Positions 61,820 to 64,000 of a DNA stretch of 64,000 nt are shown piece after piece. A program made the translations under genes and the position numbers. The stretch is from UBA4421 sp002704225 (GTDB lineage Bacteria; Pseudomonadota; Gammaproteobacteria; Pseudomonadales; Azotimanducaceae): positions 1-64,000 of the forward strand of contig CACDWG010000001.1 of NCBI GenBank assembly GCA_902556425.1. The letters are read 5' to 3'. Numbering within the stretch: position 1 is the stretch's first letter; every line of letters begins with the position of its first letter. A model generated the notes under the pieces. The model was not told the DNA's origin. It made no database searches and saw nothing but the letters and a program-made list of their open reading frames with translations.

Positions 61820-63022
61820 GGCCCGGGCTACCTCGTCATTAATGCTTTGTTGGGCGCTGAGATAGTCCAGTTGATGTTCAGCGGCTAAACGCTGGATGTC
61901 ATCGTGTTCCACTTTGAAGCGCTCGTGTCCATTGGGCTGGGTGGTGATTTTCACCGACACCGACCCCAGCTGAGTCGCAACGGTGCGCTGCTGCCTGGGC
62001 AGTACGCGCTTGGCGAAGGGCATGATCCGCAGGCCGATGCTGGTGGAGGCGTTGAGCAGGGTATCCGTTACCGCGGTCAGACAGGCGTCGCTGCACAGGG
62101 CTGTCACGCACTGAGCCGGCCGCTGCTTTTTCATCATCACTGGCTGGGTAAAGGCTTCAACGGCTCCCGCCTTGAACAGCGCGTCCATCAATGGCCCGAA
62201 TGCCTCGGCTGACATGTCGTCGATGTTGGCCTCGATTTGATAGTGACCCGTCTCAAGGTCCGTAAACCGCTGGCTCAGGTCGTTGTGCTGCACAACGGAT
62301 GCCGGCTGATAGTCTCCTAAGGCGATCCGCAACACATTCGGTATGGAGAAATCCTTTCGGCCCACACCATAACCGATGGCATTTGGGCTAAAGGTGCCCT
62401 TGGGTAGAAACTCACTTACGGCGTTGGCGATAATGGCTGCACCGGTCGGTGTGGTGGCTTCGCCATCCACGGTACCGTACTGACACGGCACTCCCATGAG
62501 CAGCTCTTGGGTCGCCGGTGCGGGCACGGGCAGCCGGCCATGGGCGCAATTGACGAAGCCGCTGCCAACTTCCACCGAATCGCAAATGATAATCTCGGGT
62601 TGAAGGTACTCGATGGCTACTGCCGCACCAACAATATCGATGATGGAATCCATGGCGCCCACTTCGTGAAAATGCACTTTTTCCGGCGGTACGTTATGAA
62701 TCTTGCCCTCGGCATTGGCAATCAGCGCGAAAATGGCCAGCGCTCGAGCCGTCACCGCATCGGGCAAGGCGGCTTCGGTAATCATTCGAACAATGGTGCT
62801 GTGATGGCGGTGATCGTGTTGATCTGCAATCTGTACGTTGGCCTGTAACCCTGAGATACCCATCTTGCTCGCAGGCTCGAAGGTCAATTCGAATTCATCT
62901 TGAATTGGCAGCCGACCCAACATATCCACCAGATAGGCTCGGGGGACACCCAGGTTGACGAGGGCGGCCAGATGCATGTCGCCGGCGATGCCGCAGCTGG
63001 GCTGGTAATACAGGGCTTTCAT
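61802..63022 (-). CDS. larC: nickel-pincer cofactor biosynthesis protein LarC
   Basis: 406 aa as a single ORF (in lactobacilli larC is split and joined by a frameshift). The N-terminal SCGIAGDMHLAALVNLGVP, the His-rich metal region DQHDHRHHS, HFHEVGAMDSIIDIVGA and the TVDGEATTPTGAAII segment are LarC-like. LarC inserts nickel into the pyridinium bis-thiocarboxylate cofactor used by lactate racemase LarA and related 2-hydroxyacid racemases. larA, larB and larE are absent here. Divergent from rdgC. Confidence 0.92.
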   Translation of the reverse strand: MKALYYQPSCGIAGDMHLAALVNLGVPRAYLVDMLGRLPIQDEFELTFEPASKMGISGLQANVQIADQHDHRHHSTIVRMITEAALPDAVTARALAIFALIANAEGKIHNVPPEKVHFHEVGAMDSIIDIVGAAVAIEYLQPEIIICDSVEVGSGFVNCAHGRLPVPAPATQELLMGVPCQYGTVDGEATTPTGAAIIANAVSEFLPKGTFSPNAIGYGVGRKDFSIPNVLRIALGDYQPASVVQHNDLSQRFTDLETGHYQIEANIDDMSAEAFGPLMDALFKAGAVEAFTQPVMMKKQRPAQCVTALCSDACLTAVTDTLLNASTSIGLRIMPFAKRVLPRQQRTVATQLGSVSVKITTQPNGHERFKVEHDDIQRLAAEHQLDYLSAQQSINDEVARALGHGS

Positions 63023-63115
63023 GGGGTTCCTTCATCATTTTGATCAAGTCAGCGCGAAATGTTTGGACGCCCAATCAGCTGCTCAAGTATCCTGCTCGCG
63101 CGTTCATTTTCACAC

Positions 63116-63140
63116 TGTCTGTCGCGCGATGCGACAGACA
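63116..63140. promoter_or_regulatory. 10-bp inverted repeat between larC and rdgC
   Basis: TGTCTGTCGC, GCGAT, GCGACAGACA: a perfect 10-bp inverted repeat, 27 nt before the rdgC start, between divergent genes. It could be an operator dyad for one or both genes, or a 5'-UTR hairpin of rdgC. No T-run follows, so it does not look like a terminator. Confidence 0.5.
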
Positions 63141-63166
63141 TCTGCTGACATCCTAGGGGAGAGTTT

Positions 63167-64000
63167 GTGAATCGATTTTTTCGTAACGTCCGCATGTACC
63201 GTATCCACAGCCAATGGCCCGGCACCGAAGAGGCACTCTCTGAAGTGCTGGAAAACGCCGCGTTCAAACCCTGCGGCGCGTTCAGTGAGCGCAGTGGCGG
63301 CTTTGAACCGCCGGTAACTGGCGCTGGGGATCTGCTGGCCCGGCGTGTATCTGGGGCAGATTTGCTGCAGTTGCGCATCCAGACTCGTGTGCTGCCGCCG
63401 GCGGCGGTGCAGGAAGCCTTGGCCGTTCGCATTGAGTCGTTCAAGCAGCGCACCCACACCGAGCCGAATCGAGCTGAAAAGCGTGACCTCAAGGACGAGG
63501 TGTATTCCGAGCTGCTGCCCCAAGCGCTGCTGAAGTCCGACCGTGTGCAGGCGATTATGCTGCCCCAGGAAGGGGTGCTGATTGTTGGTAGTGCGTCAGA
63601 GACTGTCGCCGATTACTTTATGGATGCCTTGAAGCGCGCCATGGTGACCTTTCAGTACGCCCCTGTCGCGTTTAAGACGCCGCCTCAAGACATGATCAAG
63701 CGATTGTTTATGGGCAGCGCCAGCGAGCATTTTCGGATGGGTCGGGAATGCCGGATGCGCGACCCTGCGGATACCCGTGCCTCAGTGAACTGGCTGGATT
63801 TCGATTTGGCGGATGGTGCCGTGCGGCGACATGTCACCGACGGGCTCAAGGTAGATCGCTTGGGCGTGATTTTCGATCAGGTCTGCGGTTTGGTGCTCGA
63901 CGAGGATCTGGTGCTGCGCAAGGTTCGGTTGCTGGGACAGGATGATATGGACGATGTTCCCGAGGAAGATCCGCTGGCCAAACACGATGCGGAATTCGTG
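63167..64000 (+). CDS. rdgC: recombination-associated protein RdgC, N-terminal part
   Basis: Starts at GTG 63167 with GGGGAGAG upstream and is open to the end of the window (278 codons, no stop). The start FFRNVRMYRIHS, KPCGAFSERSGGFEPP, the EKRDLKDEVYSELLPQALLKSD segment and TPPQDMIKRLFMGSASE match RdgC. It is a ring-forming DNA-binding protein of beta- and gammaproteobacteria that binds duplex DNA non-specifically and tempers RecA-dependent recombination. The window cuts the C-terminal portion. The 10-bp inverted repeat upstream may regulate it. Confidence 0.93.
   Translation, partial: MNRFFRNVRMYRIHSQWPGTEEALSEVLENAAFKPCGAFSERSGGFEPPVTGAGDLLARRVSGADLLQLRIQTRVLPPAAVQEALAVRIESFKQRTHTEPNRAEKRDLKDEVYSELLPQALLKSDRVQAIMLPQEGVLIVGSASETVADYFMDALKRAMVTFQYAPVAFKTPPQDMIKRLFMGSASEHFRMGRECRMRDPADTRASVNWLDFDLADGAVRRHVTDGLKVDRLGVIFDQVCGLVLDEDLVLRKVRLLGQDDMDDVPEEDPLAKHDAEFV

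Noticed and set aside
1..64000. CRISPR arrays, tRNA or rRNA genes, insertion sequences, prophage
   Set aside because: No regular direct repeats, cloverleaf-like sequences, transposase genes or phage structural genes were recognised.

Overview
The window reads as a chromosomal segment from an aerobic, heterotrophic, probably marine gammaproteobacterium. The clues are rdgC and an E. coli-like lptF, two large TonB-dependent receptors, a PQQ quinohemoprotein dehydrogenase, and a very high density of acyl-CoA genes (CoA transferases, acyl-CoA dehydrogenases, enoyl-CoA hydratases, hot-dog proteins, PhyH/TauD oxygenases). Base composition looks moderately GC-rich throughout. I saw no tRNA, rRNA, CRISPR array, transposase or phage gene, so it looks like an ordinary but catabolically specialised chromosome. 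The exact lineage (for example a Halieaceae/Spongiibacteraceae-like group) is a guess.

Layout. 1-2.7 kb: the 3' end of a PQQ alcohol dehydrogenase with a C-terminal haem c domain, then three minus-strand genes for an ExbB/MotA-like, an ExbD/MotB-like and an unrecognised membrane protein. 2.8-9.7 kb: class II aldolase, TonB receptor, PhyH oxygenase, a coiled-coil membrane protein and an amidohydrolase lipoprotein. 9.8-13.4 kb: acyl-CoA synthetase, aldehyde dehydrogenase, GFA-type protein. 13.6-19.5 kb: a complete GlpSTPQ-DUF2160-GlpV type glycerol ABC importer, with two different ATPases, two permeases, a small membrane protein and a binding protein that appears to be a lipoprotein. 19.5-28 kb: AhpD-like protein, sterol-desaturase-like hydroxylase, enoyl-CoA hydratase, DUF547 protein, a ZnuD-like TonB receptor with a His/Asp/Glu-rich loop plus a small His/Cys membrane partner, and a DUF885 lipoprotein. 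28-38 kb: CoA transferase, quinone oxidoreductase-like protein, a PhzF gene broken by an amber codon, NfeD/SPFH pair, DUF2805, DUF3429, lptF, metY, an M50 protease and an ELM1-family protein.

38-62 kb is a dense acyl-CoA catabolic region: a double CoA transferase, PhyH and TauD oxygenases, Nudix hydrolase, phosphotriesterase-family protein, an adjacent pair of CoA transferases followed by an epoxide-hydrolase-like protein, an LLM oxidoreductase, a sugar-lactone-oxidase-like flavoprotein, enoyl-CoA hydratase, another CoA transferase, a two-gene acyl-CoA dehydrogenase, an FMN alpha-hydroxyacid oxidase, an SDR, three hot-dog genes and an alpha-methylacyl-CoA racemase-like protein. Together these suggest activation and beta-oxidation of branched or cyclic carboxylic acids (isoprenoid or steroid side-chain-like). 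The substrate is not identifiable from sequence. The window closes with larC and the start of rdgC.

Three genes are broken as written: phzF (in-frame TAG inside a short tandem duplication), a HAD hydrolase (one T too many in a T run) and an SDR (one T too few in a T run). The observations most worth following are the proton-motor-like trio, the complementary degenerate motifs of the two glycerol ATPases, and the CoA-transferase pair in which one subunit seems to lack the catalytic aspartate.
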